DNA of 64,000 nucleotides, from positions 1,169,843,749 through 1,169,907,748 of the forward strand of contig OY856409.1 of assembly GCA_963693085.1 (NCBI GenBank). Direction: 5' to 3'. The DNA comes from Alisma plantago-aquatica. Lineage: Eukaryota > Streptophyta > Magnoliopsida > Alismatales > Alismataceae. A program made the translations under genes and the position numbers. Shown here in pieces: positions 21,762-34,030 of this stretch (position 1 is its first letter; each line of letters starts with the position of its first letter). The notes under the pieces are model-generated. The model was not told where the DNA came from. It ran no database searches and saw only the letters and a program-made list of their open reading frames with translations.

Positions 21762-24700
21762 TATAAGCCTCCTAAACTTTCTTAATGAGTTGAATGAGAT
21801 TAATTACCATAATTTAATGCTTATAACCCTAATATAACCTTTTTATATATTGTTAAATCATAAGACAAGCTTAAGTTTCAAATTTGGTCCAATTTGGATA
21901 CTGTTTGAGCAAGTTATGCAATTTTTTGTACATTTTGGAATTTTCTACAATTTACTCAATTGAGGGGTTTTCTTTGCAAGTTTTCACATACATTATGTTA
22001 CTTAGATGATATATTATCATTCTTGAGTGTTTTGAGCCATGGGTCTCCTAGTTGAGCCATTGTTTGAAGGTGTTTTCTCTAAAGGTGTTTTAGGGTTTAC
22101 CCCTTCACGGATGAGCTACCTTTCATAGCTATCAACTAATGAATTATGTGACTGGCTGGTAAATTCTACAAATGAAATATAATGAGGTCTATAAGGACAG
22201 TGGGGAAGCTTATTGTGTGTGTGCTTGTATATTCTTAATAGTTTAAGTCCATAGACACATGGGGAAGCTACTTTTACACCTCATGCTTGCTTCCATCCTT
22301 ATCCATGGGCTATATTTACCTCTTCCTTGCCCAAATACGAAACTATGCTTGATTTTTCTTTCCTCTAACCTGGATAAACGACTCCACTCTGTTTTTCTGT
22401 GGAACCAAGTGCTCTAAGGTAGAAGACAACCCCTTTTTGGAGAAGAAGGTCTCCTAGAGCTCCATCTAGCCCTACCTAGGGTTTCTAAGGTCATCTTCTA
22501 GGGATTTTGAATAAGGCAAGTTGTTTTATTCCTTCCTTCTCCATTTCTCTTTCTCTTCTCCTTCCTTATACCTTCCTCTAGGTCGTAACCCAACTGTTCT
22601 ATGGTGAAAGTGGCTCTAGAACTCAAAAATCTATCCTTCTTATTTCGTTTTATAGGATTTTGCTTCTTTGTGGAGAGAAGTACCTATTTGGCCAAGTTCA
22701 GATCTGAATCCAAGGTTTTCTTGCCCTATTTACTCGATATTCTTGCTGTTTGGGATCTGAACTACTCTATAGAGGCGAGTTATATAACATTCTTCACTTA
22801 TATTGCTAGTTAGAAGCTTGTTAGTTCATGTTTATGCTTTAATGTGATGAATTAAGCATAGAGAAACCATGCTTGTTTAGAATTACAAAATTTTGTGGTG
22901 TTCCATGTTTTGTTCCAGTTATATATGAACTTGTAAAAATGTGTAAAACCTTTCTAAGGTGTAATATGATCTGGGACAGGTTGATAGCAACAACCTATGG
23001 TGCTAAGCACAAAACAATTGATGGTTCAAATTAGGGTTGTCAAGCTATTTCCTTCCATATCACACAACCGATGGTCATACCATTCAACAACCAATGGTGT
23101 TGCTATCTTGGCAACTGATGTTCATGATAAAGGGTGTCAAATTTATGGTGACAACCTATGGCCACCCCCTTAGGTCAGGTTTTGGTTCAATTAGACGTTT
23201 AATTATCATTTATGAAGTATTCTAATGATGTTATCAATCAATGATCACATTAGCTGAATGTATTACTGATGTAACAACCAATGGTGATCTAATGATCACA
23301 ATTAATGGTGGATAAGGTCATAACCATACATGATGAGATAAGAATGTAATTGTAGATTTGAATAAACCTTGAACCAATGGTTCCTTGGTTCAATTGATCT
23401 AATGGTTAGACCTATACTTCAATTGATAACCTTGAACAATGAACCTGATCCAATGAATAATATTGGACGTTTCAACATCAAATGGATTAGAATAAATCAC
23501 ATAGTATTATATGTGGGTCCTAGTGATGACAATTTGATGGTCTAATACCATTATCTTTTAGTCTTACCTTTGTCATCTTATAGTTATATTTGATAAATCA
23601 CTATAATAAGTGGATGCGTAACTCCCATGTGATCTAGTTTGTTATACCTAACCTTAATGTAATTATATGATGTTGATTGGTTACAATAAGACCTCTTGAA
23701 TGATTAATGTGATAATGAATTACACTCTTCTTGTGTTGAAACCATAATGTAGTACTATTTGAATATCATAGTGCCTTGCCATGTTAATATCTATGGATAT
23801 ATATGTGCTAATAATCTTTTGAGCCTTGTTTAAGGCATGGAATGATGATGATAACCTTCATATGAATAATGTGATGGTCTTAACGACCTTTGGGCATTTT
23901 GAAGCCATGATTGAGGTGAAATCCTCTTCATGTTCCAATAACGGTTAAAACCCGGGAACTTGTGATAAGATATTGGTATCTTGTAATAGTATGATGACAA
24001 GTGTGGTCCATTAATTTGCAATGAAGGATGGCATGTGGTAATGTGATTAATATTTATATCTCAAATGTTTTATATCTTTTGAAGTTATTACACATGTACT
24101 CTTATTAGAAAATAATTAGGGTTGAATGTCCACTTGTCTGATAAAGCCTTAATGCATTCAATTAGCACTAAGTAACCAAGTGTAACCTTAATCATATAGA
24201 GCCCTGTGCCATAGAGGCATCTTCAGTGTCAGAACTTACTAGATGGTGAAACGAGTATTCCCAAGGGAAACTCAGAGCGCATACTGTTGAGTATGTGGGG
24301 GTGGAAAGTTGAGGATATATCCTTGTAATCCACATTTGCAGGTTATGGAGGATGGCTATGGTCATGTCTCTGACATTCAATGTGATTGAGGACAGCTACA
24401 GTTGTACCTTGGATTAGAGGGTTTTGTATACCCTTTTTTCTAGTTTCATAACTTGTACCAAGTACGGACTAGTTGTTATCAACTGATTATATGTCACTAT
24501 TGGCAGTTTGACTGGTATGCCACTACAGTTTACTTGTACTGACTGAGGGGAAGAGATCTTAGGATACCAACACTCCTAGATCTTATACGGAACTGAATAG
24601 CACTTCGCATTGGTCAGTTGGACTTTGAGTGGTACGACTCAAACTCCCCATGGCATAATAATAAAAGATATAATACCAGCCATGTAGTATAATTGCTAGG

Positions 24701-25436
24701 GTTTAATACATATCACATTGGTTGATTAACCCTTGCCTTGTCTTTCACTACATAGTTCTTACATGATGCAGACTTATGAAAATTGTGTACTTCTACTTGA
24801 TGTTACAACTTATTTGCTTAACTGCTTAGTATGCTTAAACTATTCAATCTATTCATATTTCTTATTCAATATCCTAACTTCTCAATGTATTTACTATTAA
24901 TTAATATGTTATAATCAATATATGTTGGAGAGAGTTATATCTCTCGTTGGGACTGGGTCTCCTCCGTGGGTCACCACATTTTTTTAGGTGGTCACGGGCA
25001 ACGAGGTTGAGGTTGCACTGTGGAAGGGAACAAACCTAGTGATCAATAGATTCAGAAGGTTGGTTAGTTGTAGATGTTAGTAGTAGAGTCCTAGTGTCAT
25101 CCATGTACTCTCAGGTCTGGGTATGGGATGTGTTCTCTAGATGATGTACTCGTATTTGTACGAGATTTTGGTAGTATGCCAATGTTTGTAAATATATGGC
25201 ATGTACACGTGAAATATCTTTTGTATGTAGGATGTGACTGAGGTCTTTGGACCCATATGTAAATACTTGTTACAGTATATGAGAATGAAATGATGGACCT
25301 TTTGTAAATGTTCTAGAGTTTATTTACATTGTTGGAATTGGTTTTAATTATTCCACATTTTTTATTATGTGATTAATTAGTAGTTGATCATGTTTTGTGT
25401 TTTGAGTAATCTCATTTAGTGTGAAGAGGTGTCACA
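21762..25436 (+). repeat. Solo LTR of a chromovirus-type element, 3675 bp
   Basis: The LTR begins TATAAGCCTCC (TG decayed to TA) and ends GAGGTGTCACA, with identical ATTAC on both sides. Its first 0.48 kb matches the inverted fragment at 10256-10772. Its last third shares blocks with the LTR of element A (CATACT hairpin at 24280, GAGAGTTATATCTCTCG near 24928, GTACTCTCAGGTC near 25106). No internal domain is present, so it is a recombination product. Around 22980-23400 it carries dispersed motifs of the type ACCAATGGT, including GAACCAA/TTGGTTC at 23371-23391. Confidence 0.85.
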
Positions 25437-25441
25437 ATTAC
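25437..25441. repeat. Target-site duplication ATTAC, right copy
   Basis: Identical to 21757-21761. Confidence 0.85.
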
Positions 25442-27451
25442 ACACACAAGGATTATATCATCTTGATAAGGGTTATCACCTTCAATTGAAGTAATGACAC
25501 CTAGAATTGAAATTTCATCACATTTACAAGATTATGGACAACTTTGAGTTTTATCTCTCATACTAAGCTCAATGCTAGATTTTCAAGGTTTAAGAAGTCA
25601 TATTAGTTCAACACATCATAAGAATCATATCATTCAATAATCTCATCATGGTGCACATGGGTTCATTAGGGATATTCATACACATGAAAACCCTAGTTTT
25701 CATTCCAACTATCTCATTTATCATTCATAATTATACATTGATTCATTAACTCATTTAATTCAATCCCTCAACACAAACCTAGATAGGGAAAACCACCACC
25801 TCATATTGATCCTTATGTACATATAATATTCAATTTCAGTAAGATTCAACACTACACTTCTGTAATTCATTCTAATACAATTCAATATGATTCTATACAT
25901 GTCAACTCATTTTCCAAGAATATCATTTAGTAGTTGGTTCTAAGCAATATTCATATGAAACAACATAATTCTATGTCTATGAGATTATTCATAGAACTTA
26001 AATCAACATGTTAGAAACTAAACAAATATTAATCAATGAAAAAACATAAAGCAATAGCATTTATTTCTCCAAAATAATCCCAATTAGTTATACAATCACA
26101 TACAAGTACTAGCAATGATCTTGATTATTTTAGACAAATACAATTAGGCTTTCAACATTATTACATATCTTAACAGGTAGAGAAACACTCACCTAAGGTG
26201 AAAAGTATCTTAAAACATATTTCAAACTCTGAATTTCTAGAAATCCACCAAGATTACCCATTTCTTCCTCCTTTCAACTTAAAAACCCTAGAAATGGACT
26301 ATAGGAGAGAAAGAGTGAGAAAAGAGGGTGATTTGCTATCATTTTGAATCAAATAATAGGAGGATGGTGATATGTGAGAGAATAATTACCAAGAAAGTCT
26401 ATCCAAAGAAGCTAAACTTACTTGAATTCATCATTTCTAGAATGATGAAGCCCAAGATCAACATCTCCACCTTCTTCATCACTCAATTCCTAACTCTCCC
26501 CCTCTCTCTCTCTAGAATTCATTTCTTTGAAATGAATCACAAAACATGAGAGTTTCTTAGGTGTTAGGTTACTCATATAGTTCAACTAAGGTGCGTGGGT
26601 CAATTGCAAATTGACCCAACTTTACACTTTCTTTTATTTCAACAAATTTTTTTATCATGAAAATGTTACAGAAAATAGTTTACTAAATAGGTTGAAGATC
26701 CTTAAAAAATTATGAAAAATTAGCATGTTATCTAAAAATTATCTTAGAACTTTAGTAAAAATGTTAGATTATTCAAAGATTTCAAAGATACCAATAAAAA
26801 GATAAAATTCAAATGCTAGACTACTATATTTAAGTCTGAATGCATAGTCGACTGATTTGTCCCTGATAAGAAACTCGACCAACACCACACTCTATAGAAC
26901 CCAAAAATCATCCAAAAATTATGATAATTTAACTTAATGTCTAATTGCATCTTCCAAGCTACATTAAAAATTTTAGTCCATTTGAATGTACCGATCAGAA
27001 GGTAAAAATAAAATACTAAATGTTAAATTTGATATATAATTCATGGTCTACTGAGTTTGTCTGGGGAAACTTGGCTGACAAATAGGTCAAAAAATAATTT
27101 TTAAAATTTGATTTTTAGTAAGAATATATACATTTGAGTTTTCCAAATTATATAAATTTTTTAACTAATTAAGTTATAGATAAAATACTAAAAATAATGT
27201 ACTGCACCACTATATTGATTAAATTATGTATTCATATGCTGCCTAAACCCTAATTTTGGTGACTAGGGTATACATTTAGCAAAATAAAATAATTCCAAAC
27301 AAAACCATGATTAGAGTTTCTCATTAGGTTTAAAGAATCATAATTAGACTACCATCGTTAATCAAGCTTTAAACAATGATCAATGTAGTTAAGCATGCAA
27401 TCATCCAAGTAAATCCTAATTAGATGGCTAATTTTGAAATGGGTCGTTACA

Positions 27452-27456
27452 GAGGT
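27452..27456. repeat. Target-site duplication, right copy (GAGGT)
   Basis: Pairs with GAGAT at 18825-18829, one base different. Position 27457 continues the interrupted LTR of element C. Confidence 0.75.
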
Positions 27457-28256
27457 CATCATGATTTTAGATACCTAAAACACAGTAATCATGTAATAGA
27501 GATAACAGAGAGGTCGTGGAATCAATCCACAAATTGGAGACGAAACCTCATCCATTTAGTTTATAACCGGGCCAATTCTTAAGGCAAGGGGGGTGCATGT
27601 CCATTTTATAACATAACTTTAGACTAGGTAAATTAGGTGTATATTGAAGTATTGATAACATTGAGGAGATAAATATATCATCGATTAGGAGTTCTATTCC
27701 ACTCTTATTAATATTATTTATATTTTCTAGGACTACTCCATTTTGATGAAACTAGGTGGGTTGAGTAGATTCAAGTATGAGGAATCCAATGTTGACTCAT
27801 TTTGACACTTGAGTTAAGGAATTATATGATTTACATGATTTAGTACTTAGATTAATTAAGACACTATATATCATTAAAGGTGAGTTATTAGACCAAAAAT
27901 TGAGAGAATCATTAATATCACATGGACTATTTGTATACGATAATGTGGAACATTACATAAATGCATATGGGGTAATTTATATTTAGACCCTAAAATTCAT
28001 CATTACATAAATTAGGGTTAGGTTTTGTGTATCAGTTGACTATGATGCAAACCCAGGAATCATCATGTTCTTGGGTTCTCTACGCTTTACTGATATCTTA
28101 TGACTTTATTAAATAACGTGGGGCATAACAAGTATTCATGACCTCAACTTAGATAATTGAACATATGAAGGTCAAATCCGGTCAACTTAAGGTTTCACAT
28201 TACACATATTTTATCCGGGCTTTAGACTATAATATGAAAATGTTAGGGCTGTTACA
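27457..28256 (-). repeat. 5' LTR of element C, second part
   Basis: It continues the LTR broken at 18829 and ends at 28256 with minus-strand TGTAACAGCCC. It aligns along its whole length with 14690-15475. Confidence 0.75.
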
Positions 28257-29094
28257 GTCACATTGTATTTTCTTAATAAAATGTTGTGAAACAAAGAGAT
28301 TTTTTTTATAATTGTAGGAAAGGCATATGGCATGATAGTCTAATTTGCATATACAATTATTGTTTGTGGCAAATCGCTAGCACATTTTCTAAAATATTGT
28401 GCCAAACAAGAAATAAGGCTCAACATCTACCAAAAAGGACTATCCTTTCTTTAGCCCACATGACAATTCCTTTATGAATGCATTGCCATGGTTTATTCAT
28501 AAAAATAAGATCTCATATCAAGAATTCTTATCTTATTTGAGGCCAATTTGGATGAAGTTCTAAAAGGATTCACGCTTCTCATACATATGAGTTAAAGAAT
28601 CAAATGAAAAATTATTACATATTTTGCATTCTTAAAAAAGTTTTAGACTTTAGATTTTATCTTCAAACCTGCAATGATGTTCTCAAAATACTAAATATAT
28701 ATAAATGTTTTTTAGGAAAATGGGTATAGGGAATAAAACCCAATCAAGTTCTCAATTTTTCAAGAAATTAAGACCATGAACTACTTCAAAAATAGTGAAA
28801 ACCTTGTTTCCACTTTTGCGACCTTATTTTAGTTTCCAAATAGAAAAGGAAAATTTCCATCCACCAATTATAATATAGTGAAAACTAGCTATACATGTGA
28901 AATAAACAATGAAAAACGTATCACAAGACAAGAACTAGATATAGAAGCCCATATTCATGCTGAGGATTTATTAAAGAATTTATATTGTCAATGTAGTAAG
29001 CTTCTGTTTCATGATTGTAAAAATAAGAGTTTCACAAATTATGAAATTTGTATACCAAATTATATATTATTAAAGTCTTATCTTAGAAAGTATT
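28257..29094. other. AT-rich stretch, nothing recognised
   Basis: No coding similarity, repeat array or LTR end is evident. Short reading frames at 28286 and 28878 carry no known motif. Confidence 0.5.
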
Positions 29095-29300
29095 TGTAAC
29101 ATACTGAATCATGATGGATCTTGAGAATGGTTTAGTTAGACTTATCCTTTAACCCTAGTTAGTTTGGCTTGATAGGTCGAACCCTTTAAGGGGTGGAGTA
29201 TGGTTTGGTTGCATGTTTGAGTGGTTAGATTTCAAGGACAAAATCTTCTTTAGGGGGATGGAACCCTATAACGTCTTGAAGTCTATCTAATCTATCTTTA
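29095..29300 (+). repeat. Fragments of LTR starts and purine modules
   Basis: TGTAACATACTGAATC at 29095 resembles the LTR start at 30593 (TGTAACATACCGAATC). Two purine modules follow: CTTTAAGGGGTGGAGTA near 29187 and AAGGACAAAATC then TTTAGGGGGATGG near 29234-29261. The latter is followed by TATAACGTC at 29267, a TGTAACGTC-like start with TG decayed to TA. These are junction remnants of at least one decayed Gypsy element. Confidence 0.45.
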
Positions 29301-30549
29301 GAGACCCTAACTCCATACTTAGGAGGTTGTTGTGCTTGAATCCTTAGTGTTTTCCAAACAAGTAATAGTGATAACCCTAACATGTTTATTTATATGTATA
29401 ATGAACATATAATGGTCATCTAATGAATAATTCATATGTTCAAACCCTAATGGATAACCAATGCACATAATAAGAGTAAGTCACATATTAATATGTAATT
29501 ATGGATCACATGATGCTAACCATGCCATAAACCCTAATGATATGATGAATAAGATAATTATAACATAATTCGAAATTAATGCATGCCAAGAATGAATAAG
29601 TGAAAATAATGGTCATGTTGACCTAAACCCTAAGTTGCAATTACCTAACATTAATAAATACATCCTTAGTGCCTTCCATGATACATTAATGATGTTAAGT
29701 TCCATAATCAGTTAACATACTTGGATACCCATAAATGATATATATAATCATCTAATCACATATTAATCAAGTCATCAATACCTTGTTATCTAATACACAC
29801 ATGGTTAGTCAGCTAATGTGAATCAATTCATTGTTAAATAATATGTCTCACCTTGATCATTAAAATACATGTAATGGCTCATGAAGTGATGGGATTCACA
29901 TAAATGTGCAAAATCAATAATATAAATGAATAATGATTAATGATGACATTAATGTGAGTAATAAAGATAATGTGACGTTGTGAACATGTTTAATATGAAT
30001 ATAAGTAACTAATGTGACATTAATTGGAATAATTATATGCTTAACCACGAATTGGATAGAATGTCTTATATTCATGTAAAATAATTTTTTATAATTAATA
30101 AAGTGATAATATGAGGATAAGGAAGTATAAATCTGAATTATTAATGACAATGATCAAATATAATAATGAATGTTGAGATAATTGAGTAACTCCTAATTGT
30201 GATAAAATCCTTAATAAGATAAATAAGAAATACATATAAATAGTTTAATGCATGATGATGAAATTTAACCCCTTTTGGCAATAAAGTATATATGGCGTGA
30301 TGTAATTAATATAATGATGATAATGTAATATCATAAAGAGTATAATGTTAATGAGCCAAAAATATAAATAATGTTAAATCTCCTAAAAAGAATATCTTAA
30401 TAGTGGAACCCTAGGTGATCCTTGAGAACCTGACCTATGTCAAGATGCTTGTGATGTATATGTTGATGAGTTGTTTGGTGGAATTTATGGTTGCAGAAAC
30501 AACCTCAAGTTTTGTGATGTGAGGTTGCACACTCACCCTTCCCTAATTG
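29301..30549. other. AT-rich stretch, probably decayed LTR and interior
   Basis: Many short AT-rich repeats such as TAATGTGACATTAAT. Just before the purine module at 30550 the translation hints at a decayed chromovirus tail ending SDFGDEILFKGWS, which is too weak for a gene call. Confidence 0.35.
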
Positions 30550-30592
30550 CTAGTGATTTTGGGGATGAAATCCTCTTTAAGGGGTGGAGTAC
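30550..30592 (+). promoter_or_regulatory. Polypurine tract region before the LTR at 30593
   Basis: GATTTTGGGGATGAAATC then CTTTAAGGGGTGGAG precedes TGTAACATACC, the same arrangement as at 4898-4928 of element A. Confidence 0.65.
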
Positions 30593-32194
30593 TGTAACAT
30601 ACCGAATCTTGGATATTTTGTCTTTTGACTATCTTTCCCATCTTTTCCTTTCATTTCTATCCTCTCTGTCTTTTCTGTTTAATTTGTGGAGAATATGATG
30701 GTTTAATGAACATTTGTTCACCTTTTCTCTCAATATTTGGGTTTATGCACAAATACCTCAGTGAAGGCTTAGTAATGGGCATAATATGTAAAATGTCCAC
30801 CTAAGTGCTAAAAAGAATAAATAAATTCGTCCTAGAACTTTCTAGTGGTTTTTAGAATATGAAAAAGAAAGGATATCTTGAAATATACATAAAGGAGATG
30901 ATAAATGTAATAATTGGAGATAATATGGGATATATTGGATAATAGGAGATAATGTGGAATATATTATTCCAAAATCACAAATAGGAAACCATGAGATAAT
31001 TTGATATGCAAATTCATTTTCTTGATCTAAAAGAAACTTAAGGGCCAAGTATCACCTAATTTGGAAGATAAATGTATATATTACTAAGTTAATAAGGTGA
31101 AATAAAATATCTAACATCCTCAATTTGGAAAACTAAATCCAAATTCGTAATCTACATATCAAAATGAGTCTATATGTGAATTTTTATTTAATTTGGTCAA
31201 TGTTAAATATTTTATTTTATTTAGGATAGAGAAAATGACTCGAAGACCAAAAATATTAAATATATGTTGAAAAAAATAATTAATGACAAAATCGTGTTCC
31301 ACACGTTTATTATTGCTTATAGGCCAAGTTTTATATTTTTAGAAGGTTTCTAGATACCTCTAATAAATTAAAAGGATAAATAAGTGATAAAATTTAAATG
31401 AATAAAATAAAATAATAATAGTCTTAAAAAATATAATAATGCCAAATTCGTGTTCTACATGTTAAAATAGACCTTTGGATGAATTTTGAATCAATTTGAA
31501 AAATATTTGTTGAGAAGATAAATTTAGGAGAGAGAAAGTGTGCAAAACTTTGAACTCATTATTTAAAATAACAAACAACTTCAACAAATGAAAATAATGA
31601 TAAATTCATATCCGACATACTTAATAAGAATTATGGGTGAAGTTTATTATTTTTGGATAATCCTAGAGTCATTAATGCATACAGAAAGAGAAAAAATGAT
31701 TTTAATTATTTAACCTATTAAATGTCCCCAAAAGGTAAAACTAATTCTAGATTTGGATTCTACATGTCAAAATCGGTCAGGATGTCAATTTTGGTTAATT
31801 TTGGAGGTCGTTTGCACCCTCAAATAGGAAAAGAGAAAAAAATTAAATGATTAAATAAGAATTTTAGTCCGATTTGTATTTGGCAACCTAATAAATGTCA
31901 CACACATGGATTGTTGGATCTTAATCCAATGACTCGTGGATCATCTCCTACCTTGAGTAGGAGACCAGCACGGGTGATCTGTAAATTCCAAAATTTTTTG
32001 ATTTTTCGTATGGCCATATCTCCCTCATTTATCAACCAAATCACGAGTTCTTAGGCTTGTTGGACTCCTTGCAAGATTTCCCACAACATTATCCCAAGTT
32101 TTTAGTATTTTCATCGATTATTCGAGCTTTCCCAATCTGACCAAAACCTCTTCTCATACCACACATACACGAACCCTAAACCACATCTCCTCAC

Positions 32195-32204
32195 CTATAT
32201 ATAC
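32195..32204 (+). promoter_or_regulatory. TATA box of the LTR at 30593
   Basis: CTATATATAC in the context CTCAC-CTATATATAC-CTATACCCC, followed 30-60 bases later by a CA-rich likely start region (GAACTCAACACAAC). This is the best promoter candidate in the window. Confidence 0.5.
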
Positions 32205-32269
32205 CTATACCCCTAGCACCCCATTGTATTTAGAACTCAACACAACTTTCAATTTTGCATTTCATTTCC

Positions 32270-32740
32270 GTTTGCACCCTCGACCAGCCGCCGAAGCCCC
32301 TAGATTGTGGCGTCACTCTCTCACCTCCCTCCACCTCCGGTCAAAGTAATGGTACCATCAAGTTCGTGTTGCTCTAAGCTTTCTTTTCCATGCTTGAACA
32401 TCGAATTTGGTTGAGTATTCCACATTCGCCCAATATCCCTAGCAAGCAGCTGCTTGCACATGCTGGTCATGGCGCAAGGATGTTGGGGGAGATGACCCCG
32501 CACACTTTTACCGTCCTACCCTCTCTCATGTTCACCCATCCCTCTCTTTGATCACGCAAGGGCAATCTGTCTTTCGATTTATTTTTCTTTTGGCTTTGAC
32601 CGCCGTTGTCCGCAGCCTACGAAGCGGGTCGCTGACTTGGCCTATGGGGATTGGCCAAGCAGTGGGCCCCGCCCCCCTCTCGCCTCTCTGTTTCAAAGGT
32701 TTTTGCCTACGTGGCATCGTTCCATTGGCTGCTATTGCAA
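32270..32740. other. GC-rich island in an AT-rich LTR
   Basis: This downstream-of-TATA stretch is far richer in G+C than its surroundings, especially 32600-32710. Overlapping open frames on both strands are by-products of the composition; none shows a domain. Confidence 0.6.
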
Positions 32741-33422
32741 AATTGATATCTTTTTACTCATTTGTCCAAAAATAGAAACAAAATATGTTTTGGAATCAGG
32801 AAAACATTCTCTATCTATTAAAAATAGTTTCGTTGCTTGATTCTAATGTTTTCGAGTATGTGTTTTTGTGGTGGTTTAATTAACTTAAAAATCATTAAAA
32901 GATGCCCTAAAAGTCAATATCTCTAAAATATACAAACCTATATGTTATTTTGATTAGAAAAAGCTAACTAAGACAATGGTGATGTTTTTAGAGTCTAATT
33001 CGAAGGTTTGCATAAAAAGTTAGTAACTTTAGGGTTTTAAGCATTTAATGAGTGAATATAGTTCTAATACATAAACATGGTGTTGATATTAGGAAAAATG
33101 GAACATGGAATCGATTAAGTGGTACAAGTTGATAATCGAAATCAATATTAAAGGTATGTGCTTAATACACTTTAGTTGGGAATTATTAGTTCCTTAACCT
33201 ATGCTTTTCCATAATGAGGATTATTTTCACCTTATATTCGATTCTCTTGAATCTATTACTATACTTGCCTCATAATCAGTTTGGAATATTGTTCTTGGGT
33301 CTTGGTACCCCACTGCCATGTTATACATATGAGATTCTATTACTTGCCATTGTTTCTAGCATGTTGATTTTATTAGACTAACTAGCTATAGTAGCGGTAC
33401 TTATGTACAACCACCCATAGTT

Positions 33423-33512
33423 GGGGAATGTGTTATTTCTCCCCTAGGGAACGTCTTATTCTCCCTTGAACATGAAATATGTGCTGGTGACTGGGAATGT
33501 ATTATTCTCCCC
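33423..33512 (+). repeat. Three hairpin units of about 20 bp
   Basis: Units at 33423-33444, 33447-33465 and 33493-33512 share the pattern GGGAAYGT, TTATTCT, CCC. Each can pair GGGA or GGGGA with TCCC or TCCCC around a loop of about a dozen bases. They sit about 0.5 kb before the LTR end. Confidence 0.7.
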
Positions 33513-34030
33513 TCACCCTTTTGGTTGAAGGTCCGGTAGGTGCCTCAACCCTACTTAGTTAAGGTAGTCAATATTAATCATACATGTAATGCTTTTGTGA
33601 TGTGTTGTTTATGGCAAGCATCTGTTGAAATATTCTTTTGTATATGGCCTCATTCTCTTGATTTCCTTCATCTTATGATGAACATTAGCCTAATTTTACT
33701 TGTTTTTCTTACCTCTCTATCGTAGAATAGTTTGTGACACATACTTTTTATTTTCCTTTTTCTTTTGCTGGGTGCCTTCCCAACCACCCAGATGTGGAGC
33801 AAGGTGATGAATATGACTTGAAGATCTTGGATTTGGCTTGGAATTAGCTAATGGAGTTATGCTTTGGGAGACAAGGCTGTGGTAGTTAGACTTCTCTCTA
33901 TCTAGATCCTAGTTGTGTATGATGATGTAACCCTTAATGGGAGTTTTTTGATGTATTTTGTACGTTCTTTTCTGAAATTGAATATAGTCAGAATTTTTTT
34001 TTATCTTCTACTGCTATCCAATGTGTTTTG

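Larger units (their letters stand above)
18830..27451 (-). mobile_element. Nested LTR unit, probably a solo LTR, itself interrupted
   Basis: It begins TGTTAGGACC and ends GGTCGTTACA, so the ends form an imperfect inverted repeat like those of other LTRs here, and a five-base duplication flanks it. Subtracting the solo LTR at 21762-25436 and its duplication leaves about 4.9 kb. I see no pol motif, primer-binding site or purine tract inside, so a solo LTR on the minus strand (start TGTAACGACC) fits best. A decayed complete element cannot be excluded. Confidence 0.65.
12872..28256 (-). mobile_element. Element C: old minus-strand LTR element with a short interior, split by a nested insertion
   Basis: Two diverged LTRs flank a 0.95 kb interior (15476-16420). 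The left LTR ends at 15475 (TGTAACCTATGG on the minus strand) next to a purine module; the right LTR begins at 16421 next to a primer-binding site. Blocks 14460-14690 and 14690-15475 recur at 18640-18829 and 27457-28256, showing that the right LTR is cut in two by the insertion at 18830-27451. Identity of the pairs is roughly 75-80% by eye, so it is old. The left end of the left LTR (placed near 12872, TGTCACAAAACTGG) is uncertain. I recognise no protein domain in the interior, so it may be non-autonomous or internally deleted. Confidence 0.65.
30593..34030 (+). repeat. Plus-strand LTR, about 3.4 kb
   Basis: The start TGTAACATACC directly follows a purine module. It contains a good TATA box (32195), a GC-rich leader (32270-32740) and three hairpin units (33423-33512), and it closes with a segment (GGTGCCTTCCCAACCACCC, then ATGATGATGTAACCC near 33770-33930) typical of plant LTR ends. 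The 3' boundary is approximate: no primer-binding site was found after it and no second copy is in the window. Confidence 0.55.

Noticed and set aside
28878..29099. 73-codon frame as a small gene
   Set aside because: No motif, AT-rich, and it runs straight into an LTR-start-like sequence at 29095.
32321..32840. Several 60-75 codon frames on both strands
   Set aside because: Same reason: a GC-rich LTR island with few stop codons by chance.
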